Positions 1 through 5,352 of a stretch of DNA of 6,847 bases are shown here, piece after piece (within the stretch, counting starts at the first letter, position 1; every line of letters starts with the position of its first letter). The notes beneath the pieces were generated by a model. It did not search any database. It was not told where the DNA came from and was given only the letters and a program-made list of their open reading frames with translations. The stretch is from assembly GCA_047620505.1 (NCBI GenBank), contig JBLHKS010000308.1:1-6847 (forward strand). The letters run 5' to 3'. Source of the stretch: JBLHKS01 sp047620505 (GTDB taxonomy: Bacteria > Verrucomicrobiota > Verrucomicrobiia > Verrucomicrobiales > DEV007). The translations under genes and the position numbers were made by a program.

Positions 1-997
1 CGCCAAGTCCGCCTCGGCTTGCGCGATTTGCGCCTTGGTCTCGCCGCCACGCCAAACGTTCATCCTCACCGTAACTCCGGCGATCCAGCTGTCGCCACCG
101 TCCGATTCGGTGAACCCCTGATCGTGCCGCGCCGAACGCCGCCACCATCGGCTTGCGCGCCGCCTGCGCCCGAGTCACGCCGGCTTTTGCCTGATCGAGC
201 CGCCGCGCCAACGCCAGCATTTCCTGACGTTCACCCTCAGCCGCGCCCGGAGGAAAAATCCGCGCGCGCCGTGTCGACATGCGAAAACCATCCGTCTCCT
301 CAAGCCCTAACAAGGTCGCCACCATCGCCGTGCCGATCTCCACCTGATTGCTCGCCGCCGCGAGATTCGCTTCCGCCCGGGCCACTTCCGTTTCAAGGTC
401 GAGCACCGCGGTTTGGAGCGCTTTACCGCCTTCGACCATCGACCGCGCGTCCTTGAGATTCGACTGCTGACTGGTCAGCGACGCCTCTGCCGCGCCAACT
501 AACCCGCGAGCGCGCTCAATCTGGAAGAACATCTTCGCCACCTCCGCCTCCAGCAGCTGCTGGGCGCCAAGTTGCTCGAACCGCGCCGCCTCGACGCCCG
601 ACTCCGCCGCCGCAACACCCGCTTTCCGCGCTCCGCCGGTGAAGAGCGGATACTCCAGCCGCAACTCACTCCCGAAGTTGTCAGTCGTGGCCGGATCGTT
701 GAAATCACCGCCAAACGTGAGCTGACGTTGATTGAGCAGGAAGATAAACGCCTGCGTCGGGCTGTCGGTCGCGGAGTAGCCGGTTTCGGCAGTCACTTTG
801 GGCAGCCATTGAGCGCGCGCCTCAGCGAGTTGGGCCTCGGCCTTCTCAATGCGCAGGCGCGCCACGCGGAGGTCGGGGTTGTGATCGCCAAGATGATCGA
901 GGGCGCGATCGAGGGTCCACGGTTGATCGGCGAATACGCTCGTCAGCCCGAATACGGCGAACAGGAGGGCGCGGAGGAGTGAGGGTTTTCGTTTCAT
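1..997 (-). pseudogene. TolC-family outer-membrane efflux protein, 3'-partial and frameshifted
   Basis: This is the outer-membrane channel of a type I secretion or RND-type efflux system, expected to trimerise into a periplasm-spanning tunnel. The ATG at 997 opens with a signal peptide (basic MKRK, hydrophobic core, likely cleavage after SVFA, residue ~23). The TolC-type pattern follows: a TLDRALDHLGDHNPDL start, a long Ala/Glu/Arg-rich helix (VARLRIEKAEAQLAEARAQW), a beta segment ending LEYPLFTGGARKAG, and a second long helical region (residues ~135-230). The frame is good to about F288-G289 (131-136). It then loses register: the family-like sequence GFTESDGGDSWIAGVTVRMN followed by VWRGGETKAQIAQAEA continues one base over (129 down to 1). 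Both frames stay open to the left edge, so no stop marks the break. About 330 residues are visible, against a usual 420-480. The break is either a real mutation or an assembly error. It lies 77 bases downstream of the lipoprotein gene in the same direction and may share its transcript. The TolC superfamily call is secure; the substrate is unknown. Confidence 0.85.
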
Positions 998-1014
998 CGG
1001 TCTCTGATCATTCA

Positions 1015-1043
1015 AGCACACTGCGTTTTCAGCACACCGCGTT
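1015..1043. repeat. Two 13-base direct repeats, period 16
   Basis: AGCACACTGCGTT (1015-1027) and AGCACACCGCGTT (1031-1043) differ at one base and start 16 bases apart, in the gap between the lipoprotein and TolC genes. TTCAAGC at 1011-1017 also pairs with GCTTGAA at 1065-1071 across the same gap. This could be a local duplication, an operator, or part of an mRNA structure between two co-transcribed genes. The repeat is plain in the sequence; no function is implied. Confidence 0.45.
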
Positions 1044-1074
1044 GCTTGGCTTTCAGTGCGCCGAGCTTGAAGGC

Positions 1075-2511
1075 TTAGCGCCGTGGCAGACCGAGAAGGG
1101 CTTCGACCTTTGTCAGAGCGATTGAGCGGGCCTGACGTGATTCTTCATCTTGATCCTTGGCGATAGTTTCCCGCAAAGCTGTGAGCGGCGCGACGCTCCC
1201 TTTTTCGACGCACTCGCGGAGCGCGGTGGCGAGTTGCATGTCTTCCGCGGCCAGTTTCGCGAATTGCAGAAGCGGTTCGCGTCCGTTCAACAGAGCCGCA
1301 GAGAGGATGCGCCGTTGAAGATCTTCGTCTGCGGCGATCGACCGCACGGCCATGGGAAATCCATAGGGAAACGCCTCCGCGCCGCCGAAGTCCCATCGCA
1401 CTTGGTTATCCTCCAGAAGGGTTCCGCTAGATTCGACGATGACGCCCGGCACGGTCATCGTAAACTGAAACGTCCCGCTCTGAATCCCGTTGAGGCGCTG
1501 CTCCATACTTTTCTGATCGTCCTCAGTCAGGGATTCGCTGTCGAATACCCGCTGGGTCGCGCGTTCCCAAGCGAGGTCAGTCGCGGATGGTTCAGCTTCC
1601 CCTTCGTCGTCTGCGGCAACTTCGATTCCGTCTCCGGACAGGCCATCGAGCAGGCCCTCCAAAACAGCTGGATCGACCTCATCTCCATCCCGGGTTCTCA
1701 ACGTGTTCAGCAGCGTTTCACGCAGGAATGCTCGGAGCGCATCTTCGAAGAACTCGCTTTGAGCGATCGCACCGTCTCCGCCAGCCAGATCGAGGCCGTA
1801 TCGTTTGCAGAGCGCGAGGAAAGCCAGATCATGCGCCTCGTCATCGCCGAAATCCAGCGCGAGGACTCGCCGCGATTGACGCGCCTTGTTATCAAACTCC
1901 AGATCGACAAACGCTTCGTGCCACTCGTCGCCCTCGTTGCGCAGCCACTTGTCGATTCCAGTGCAGTCGTAGTCATCGCCGAAATACTCCTCACAGAAGG
2001 CGTAAATCAGGCGGCGCCAGACTTCGGCATACTCGCGGCGCGCTTCTTTCATGTCGGCGACCGTGACGATCTCAGTCGCCGTTTCTTCCCAGAGATACTC
2101 CTGCACGAACCCATAGTCGTTATGCCGAAAGCGCCGCGTAAGTCTTGCTTCGCGAGTTCCGTCCGCAGTCTTCAAAACGAAATGATCGGGCACGTCTTCA
2201 AAGGAATTGAAGCGCCCCCAAGCAACGAACTTTTTATCCTGATTCTCATCCTCACCTCCCTCTTCGACGTGCTCGGCGACAGGAAGAGCGAGTCGTTCAA
2301 AGCCTGTTTCCGAATCGTAGCGAGCCGCGTTCCAGACTGGCGACTCCAGCTCTTCGGCTGGCGTGTGGCCGCGCGGCTGAGAAACAGCCCGATCGATCGA
2401 ACCGTCGGGATGGAGGATTGTGTCGCTTCGAATCTCGTAGCAGCTGCTGAGAAGGCAGAGCGCGACCCCGACTGAAATAATCGCGGCGATTTTGGTGAAT
2501 GGCGTGCTCAT
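1075..2511 (-). CDS. Predicted lipoprotein of unknown function, 478 aa
   Basis: I do not recognise the family. The ATG at 2511 gives a classic type II (lipoprotein) signal: a Lys at position 7, a hydrophobic stretch (IAAIISVGVALCLL), then lipobox LSSC with the acylated Cys at residue 24. The mature protein should be anchored to a membrane and exposed to the periplasm. Directly after the Cys comes YEIRSDTILHPDGSIDRAV, a short beta-rich opening of the kind seen in lipoproteins with LppM-like beta domains. The middle (residues ~80-320) is acidic and mostly helical. A later segment (residues ~345-375, FQFTMTVPGVIVESSGTL and on through VRWDFGG) looks like a second beta domain, and the last ~100 residues are helical with many charged residues. 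The gene ends in TAA, 77 bases before the TolC start on the same strand, so a role in the same envelope or export process is possible but unproven. The start is supported by the lipobox; no strong Shine-Dalgarno is seen. Confidence 0.8.
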   Translation of the reverse strand: MSTPFTKIAAIISVGVALCLLSSCYEIRSDTILHPDGSIDRAVSQPRGHTPAEELESPVWNAARYDSETGFERLALPVAEHVEEGGEDENQDKKFVAWGRFNSFEDVPDHFVLKTADGTREARLTRRFRHNDYGFVQEYLWEETATEIVTVADMKEARREYAEVWRRLIYAFCEEYFGDDYDCTGIDKWLRNEGDEWHEAFVDLEFDNKARQSRRVLALDFGDDEAHDLAFLALCKRYGLDLAGGDGAIAQSEFFEDALRAFLRETLLNTLRTRDGDEVDPAVLEGLLDGLSGDGIEVAADDEGEAEPSATDLAWERATQRVFDSESLTEDDQKSMEQRLNGIQSGTFQFTMTVPGVIVESSGTLLEDNQVRWDFGGAEAFPYGFPMAVRSIAADEDLQRRILSAALLNGREPLLQFAKLAAEDMQLATALRECVEKGSVAPLTALRETIAKDQDEESRQARSIALTKVEALLGLPRR

Positions 2512-2655
2512 GATGAAATATCATTGGCCGGTTTTGATTTGTTCGCGCCGCGCCCGTTGGTCAACGATGAGCGCCCTTTGAACCTCTCTCAAGATGCGAC
2601 ACAACGCGGACAAGGAGCGCGAAGCGAACCGGCTTCAGCGCGCGATTTTCTATTT
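2512..2655. other. Divergent intergenic region
   Basis: This 144-base gap separates the minus-strand lipoprotein gene from the plus-strand membrane peptide and transporter, so it should carry promoters for both directions. On the minus strand there is a TTGACC at 2564-2559, but the hexamer 17 bases downstream (CAAATC) is a poor -10 element. No clear plus-strand promoter or operator stands out. An open plus frame extends back to a TTG at 2524, but its composition does not look protein-like. Confidence 0.4.
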
Positions 2656-2757
2656 ATGTCGAATCGAAATCGCAGCAGAATTGCGCACGCCCACATCATC
2701 CTCTTCGTGGTGGTGCTCGTAGTCGTGCTCTGGCTCACGATCGGGTGGTTGCTCTAA
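2656..2757 (+). CDS. Possible small single-span membrane peptide, 33 aa
   Basis: The ATG at 2656 starts a short basic head (MSNRNRSRIAHAH) followed by an uninterrupted hydrophobic run (IILFVVVLVVVLWLTIGWLL) to the TAA at 2757. This is the shape of an inner-membrane peptide with a positive, cytoplasmic N-terminus. The frame can be extended back to a TTG at 2524, but that extension is low-complexity Arg/Pro/Ala-rich sequence, so the internal ATG is preferred. No Shine-Dalgarno is visible. The stop is 16 bases before the VIT1-family start, so the two could be translated from one message, and the peptide could be a small partner or leader of the transporter. It could also be a chance open frame: it is very short and I know no family for it. 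Confidence 0.35.
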   Translation: MSNRNRSRIAHAHIILFVVVLVVVLWLTIGWLL

Positions 2758-2773
2758 CTCTACGCGAACTTGA

Positions 2774-3526
2774 ATGAACCGGCCTGACCTGACCACCCTT
2801 CAACGAGAACATCAGCCCGAGCAGATCCGGCGTCGACTGGCGAAGGGCCCGCGTCACAGTTTTTTGAAGGATTTCATCTACGGCGCGATCGATGGTGCCG
2901 TGACGACATTCGCCATCGTCGCTGGCGTAGCCGGGGCCGGGCTGTCCTCCGGCATTGTGATCGTGTTAGGGCTCGCCAATCTGATTGCCGATGGTTTCAG
3001 CATGGCGGTAAGCAACTTCCTCGGGACGCGCGCCGAATGGCAAGAAGGGCAGAAGGCGCGACGCGAAGAGGAGGAACACATTGAGCGTTACCCGGAAGGC
3101 GAACGCGAGGAAATCCGCCAGATCTTCGCTGCGAAAGGTTTCGAGGGCACCCAACTCGAGCACATCGTCGAAACCATCACGGCCGATCGCGCGCGTTGGA
3201 TAGATACGATGATTCAAGAAGAACTCGGGCTGCCGCTAAACTCACCTTCGGCGTGGAGAGCGGGACTGGTAACGTTTGGCGCGTTCATCCTCTTGGGAGC
3301 GATCCCGCTCCTGCCTTACTTTGTGAATCTCGTCGCTGCCGATTTTTTGCGTCCCTTCGCCTTCAGCGCAGTCATGACGGGGATAGCCTTCTTCAGCGTC
3401 GGCGCTCTCAAGAGCCGGTTTGTTCACCAGCACTGGCTCGTTGCCGGAAGCGAAACGCTAGGGATTGGCGGAGTAGCAGCTGGCATCGCTTTTGCAATTG
3501 GAGCGGCCTTGGGAGGCATTGCCTGA
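2774..3526 (+). CDS. VIT1/CCC1-family iron/manganese transporter, 250 aa
   Basis: This is an inner-membrane transporter that moves Fe2+ or Mn2+ out of the cytoplasm, probably in exchange for protons, as known for yeast Ccc1 and plant VIT1. Five membrane spans can be drawn at about residues 35-58, 59-83, 163-186, 190-211 and 221-248, the family number. Span 1 carries FIYGAIDGAVTTFAIVAG, with Asp40 in the place of the transport Asp of VIT1. Span 2 ends IADGFSMAVSNF, with Met77 in the place of the conserved Met. The cytoplasmic loop after span 2 (residues ~88-155) is the metal-binding domain: it is rich in Glu (EEEEHIERYPEGEREE, residues 98-113) and closes with DTMIQEELGLP, where Met146 and Glu149/150 match the known metal-ligand region. 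Length is normal and the frame is intact. The ATG at 2774 lacks a strong Shine-Dalgarno. The N-terminal ~20 residues are hydrophilic, and no rubrerythrin-type domain is fused. Neighbours do not indicate which metal it carries. Confidence 0.93.
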   Translation: MNRPDLTTLQREHQPEQIRRRLAKGPRHSFLKDFIYGAIDGAVTTFAIVAGVAGAGLSSGIVIVLGLANLIADGFSMAVSNFLGTRAEWQEGQKARREEEEHIERYPEGEREEIRQIFAAKGFEGTQLEHIVETITADRARWIDTMIQEELGLPLNSPSAWRAGLVTFGAFILLGAIPLLPYFVNLVAADFLRPFAFSAVMTGIAFFSVGALKSRFVHQHWLVAGSETLGIGGVAAGIAFAIGAALGGIA

Positions 3527-3533
3527 GACAGCG

Positions 3534-3550
3534 GCCCCGAAGGCCGGGGC
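3534..3550. terminator. GC-rich hairpin after the transporter gene
   Basis: GCCCCG (3534-3539) pairs with CGGGGC (3545-3550) around a five-base loop, eight bases past the transporter stop. The following bases (TCATTTCGC) hold only a weak T-run, so this is a plausible but not strong intrinsic terminator. It sits between convergent genes and could serve both strands. Confidence 0.5.
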
Positions 3551-3563
3551 TCATTTCGCAGAC

Positions 3564-4289
3564 CTAAGCCAGTGTACGCTGAACCTCTAGTGATTTCAGC
3601 CCCATCAGATTCAGATGAAACGGCTTATCATGATTCGCCTGAATAAGCGAAGCGGCTTCGTCCCCCAATCGGTCCGTCAAATACTCGCCCTTCTTCCGAT
3701 TCGGAATCGTTCCATCATTGTAGGGATCAAACCATGGTTTTGGCTGTCCGTAGGCGCCGCCGCCTATATTGCTATCGAATCCATAGTGCTCCGGATGCCA
3801 GTCAGCATTGACGACTCCATCTTTCGTTCCGACTGAGCCTTCTCCGGCCAGATGTCACTTCCCGATGAAGCCGGTGCATAGCCCAGCTTTTTCAACTCAC
3901 GAGCATAACTCGGCAGTTCCAGCGGGAGATGATTCAGCGAATCCGCATCACGTGGACCACCCTTTGGCCGGGGCCGCTCATTGCCTGCCCTTCCGGGGAT
4001 GTGTGTTGTCATTCCGATCTGTGCCGGTGACATGCCTGTAATGCACCGCGCGCGTTGGCGAACAGACAGAGCACGCAGCGTAAGCCTTGGTAAGCACCAT
4101 CCCGCCCTCCGCGAGGCGCGGCAATTTGGGCGTATTGACTTCCGGATTGCTGTCGTCGTAATCCACCCAGCCCGGCCCGAGGTCGTCGGCCATGATGAAA
4201 ACGATGTTTGGACGCGCTGTGCCGTCCTGCGCAGACAGGATGCTGGCGCCAGCGGCGAACAGCGCAAAAATTCGGAGACAAAAATTCAT
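3564..4289 (-). pseudogene. Secreted formylglycine sulfatase remnant (N-terminal half)
   Basis: Intact members hydrolyse sulfate esters in the periplasm or outside the cell, often on sulfated polysaccharides. The ATG at 4289 has AGGA (4300-4297) seven bases upstream and a signal peptide (MNFCLRIFALFAAGASILSA). PNIVFIMADDLG follows, with the metal-binding Asp pair at 35-36, then CSPTR with Cys76 as the residue converted to formylglycine. Just after CSPTRA, near 4047, one extra base shifts the frame; the family sequence continues as CITGMSPAQIGMTTHIPG to ELKKLGYA. Near 3874 a missing base returns it to the first frame, giving TGFIGK, then a TGA (3857-3855) where GKWHL should have Trp, then HLAGEGSVGTKDG to DKPFHLNL. 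Homology ends near 3600 and the frame stops at TAG (3566-3564). About 240 residues remain of a usual 450-500, so the C-terminal half is gone. Other genes here end in TGA, so reassignment of TGA to Trp does not rescue it. Non-functional with high likelihood. Confidence 0.88.
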
Positions 4290-4296
4290 TCGATCA

Positions 4297-4300
4297 TCCT
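4297..4300 (-). promoter_or_regulatory. Ribosome binding site of the sulfatase remnant
   Basis: AGGA on the minus strand, seven bases before the ATG at 4289. It supports that ATG, which also begins the signal peptide, as the original start. Confidence 0.5.
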
Positions 4301-4382
4301 ATCACACCCTCGCTCCGGGATGTCCATGATCGAGATCCACATGAAGATTCTCCGTTGGATTGCCGCCCATGATTTTAACTCA

Positions 4383-4880
4383 TCAGCGTTCGCGCATCAG
4401 CTCACTCATCAGCAGCTGGAGGAGCGACTTGAATCGAAAATCGTCTTTCTGCGCCTCAGCCATGACCTGATCCACAATTTCCAGATCCCGCCGATTCAAC
4501 CTCCGGCCTTTGCCGTATTCGGCGAGCTTGATCATTAGGCTTCTTGCGAATTCTTCTTCGCGGGCCCGGAGGATTTTTCGGAGCTGGGGGATGCCTTCGA
4601 AGGGCGTGTCGAACACTTCGCCAGATGGATCAATCTTCTGACCGGCTTCGTAAGCGGCACGGTATCTTCCGATGACATCGAAATTCTCCAGCGCAAGGCC
4701 GAGCGGATCCATCCCCTTGTGGCAAGCGAAACAGGCCGGATCCTCGCGGTAACGAACGAGCTGAGCACGCGGCGTGTCGAGGCCATTCAAATCCGGGACG
4801 AGAGCGGGAACTTCCGCGGGCGGAGGCGGGGGCGGCGTGCCTAACAATTCGTCCAGAACCCAACGAGCGCGAATGTCCAC
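4383..4880 (-). pseudogene. DUF1588/DUF1585 haem-motif protein, C-terminal remnant (165 aa)
   Basis: This is the tail of the large planctomycete/verrucomicrobial proteins that carry DUF1587, DUF1592, DUF1595, DUF1588 and DUF1585 in order, usually 600-1000 residues and usually exported. Visible here are the end of DUF1588 (RARWVLDELLGTPPPPPP, residues 5-21), the CFACH haem-type motif (Cys50, Cys53, His54) with HKGMDPLGLALENFDVIGRY after it, and DUF1585 (about residues 85-160, including DPSGEVFDTPFEGIPQLR and FARSLMIKLAEYGKGRRL). The first codon is a GTG at 4880 with no signal peptide; an in-frame TGA lies five codons upstream, and family similarity fades within a few residues of it (SSPV just before the GTG may be the last match). 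Everything upstream, most of the protein, is absent. The gene therefore looks cut by a rearrangement or insertion near 4885-4895. The remaining reading frame is intact. Lies 93 bases upstream of the sulfatase remnant on the same strand. In intact loci this gene type often neighbours DUF1552 or sulfatase genes. Confidence 0.85.
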
Positions 4881-4991
4881 TGAAACGGGGGAACTTCATC
4901 TCGACCGAAGCAGAACGTGAATCCCGGGTGGGTTGCGGTCAGGAGTACCAGCGTATCACCGGCGAGACAGAGCAATAGGAGATCCACTTAC

Positions 4992-5081
4992 TCCAACAAC
5001 CTGACCCTACTTTCCGGGTCCCTGGATTCTTATTTCTAAAATATATTCTCCTCTTCACTCTAAAGAGAAATGGTTGTTGGA
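4992..5081. repeat. Nested inverted repeats, possible three-way junction
   Basis: The outer arms TCCAACAACC (4992-5001) and GGTTGTTGGA (5072-5081) are a perfect 10-base inverted repeat. Between them sit two more pairings: GACCC (5003-5007) with GGGTC (5016-5020), loop of eight bases, and ATTTCT (5032-5037) with AGAAAT (5066-5071). The last pairing abuts the right outer arm. Inside it CTCTT (5051-5055) could instead pair with AAGAG (5063-5067). Folded together this gives an outer stem closing two hairpins. It could be an element end, a recombination site or a structured RNA. The pairings are directly seen; the role is unknown. Confidence 0.5.
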
Positions 5082-5097
5082 CTTGTTGGGTTGTTGG
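5072..5097 (+). repeat. Three TTGTTGG repeats
   Basis: TTGTTGG occurs at 5074-5080, 5083-5089 and 5091-5097. The first and third are in the longer context GGTTGTTGGA, which is the exact complement of the arm at 4992-5001, so the left arm has two possible partners. Confidence 0.5.
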
Positions 5098-5289
5098 ATC
5101 CCGGAGTCATATCGATGCCGTCTTGATCCGGAAGAATGCGATCTTTGTTTCTGCGCCGGGTCTAGTGGCCTTGAGGCGTGGGAAGAGATCACTTCTTCGT
5201 CCCGGGTGACGAGCCCATGCTGGAAAATATTTCTTGCAGAACTGGACAATTGTGGGGGTGGCAGGCACAACAGAGGAGCCTACACACTT

Positions 5290-5300
5290 GACAACTTGTC
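5290..5300. promoter_or_regulatory. GACAACTTGTC palindrome, possible operator
   Basis: GACAA-C-TTGTC is a perfect 5+1+5 palindrome overlapping a TTGACA hexamer (5288-5293), about 50 bases before the preferred start of the next gene. This is the position expected of a repressor site over a promoter. A palindrome this short can arise by chance and no good -10 box accompanies it. Confidence 0.3.
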
Positions 5301-5342
5301 CACCTGTGAGGGGGGAGTCGCGCACGCGCCGGGATTCGCACT

Positions 5343-5348
5343 GGAGGG
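5343..5348 (+). promoter_or_regulatory. GGAGGG ribosome binding site that points to a GTG start
   Basis: GGAGGG lies four bases before GTG at 5353, in frame with the downstream gene. It is the strongest Shine-Dalgarno in the window, although the spacing is slightly short. The ATG at 5395 has only a weak purine run (AGAAGAA) upstream. Confidence 0.5.
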
Positions 5349-5352
5349 ATCT

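Larger units (their letters stand above)
4881..5352. other. Non-coding stretch with structured DNA between two gene blocks
   Basis: About 470 bases without a convincing gene. It begins where the DUF1588/DUF1585 remnant loses family similarity. It contains an AT-rich patch (5028-5071) that stands out from the GC-rich surroundings, a nested inverted-repeat structure (4992-5081), three TTGTTGG repeats (5074-5097) and a short palindrome (5290-5300). A plus-strand frame is open from a TTG at 5074 into the next gene. Its first ~93 residues hold eight Cys but show no domain I recognise, so I treat it as leader sequence. TTGACA at 5288-5293 resembles a -35 element, but no good -10 lies 16-18 bases downstream. 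Confidence 0.5.

Noticed and set aside
19..456. Plus-strand Pro/Arg-rich open frame at the left edge
   Set aside because: Its composition is typical of antisense reading of GC-rich coding DNA, and it lies opposite the TolC gene.
572..982. Plus-strand open frame of 136 codons opposite the TolC gene
   Set aside because: It is Arg-rich with no domain and lies wholly opposite a recognisable TolC-family reading frame.
1150..2475. A 441-codon open frame on the plus strand, directly opposite the lipoprotein gene
   Set aside because: The minus-strand frame has a signal peptide, lipobox and coherent protein composition. The plus-strand frame has none of these and is explained by the GC-rich codon pattern of the gene opposite.
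3855..3857. TGA read as tryptophan or selenocysteine in the sulfatase
   Set aside because: TGA ends the transporter, the DUF1585 remnant and the DUF3987-like gene, TGG is used freely for Trp, and the same gene has frameshifts and a missing half. A nonsense mutation is simpler.
4302..4370. A 22-codon minus-strand frame between the two gene remnants
   Set aside because: It is very short, matches nothing I know, and lies in a degraded locus; I could not link it to the DUF1552 gene often found in this position.
4991..5082. A genuine integron attC site with gene cassettes
   Set aside because: Only R'-like boxes fit; the R'' box has a mismatch, there are no clear L boxes, no integrase gene and no second cassette. 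Kept only as one explanation of the inverted repeats.
5107..5325. A 72-codon minus-strand frame in the non-coding stretch
   Set aside because: It has no recognisable domain, no Shine-Dalgarno and overlaps the open leader frame on the other strand. It could be a remnant but cannot be supported.
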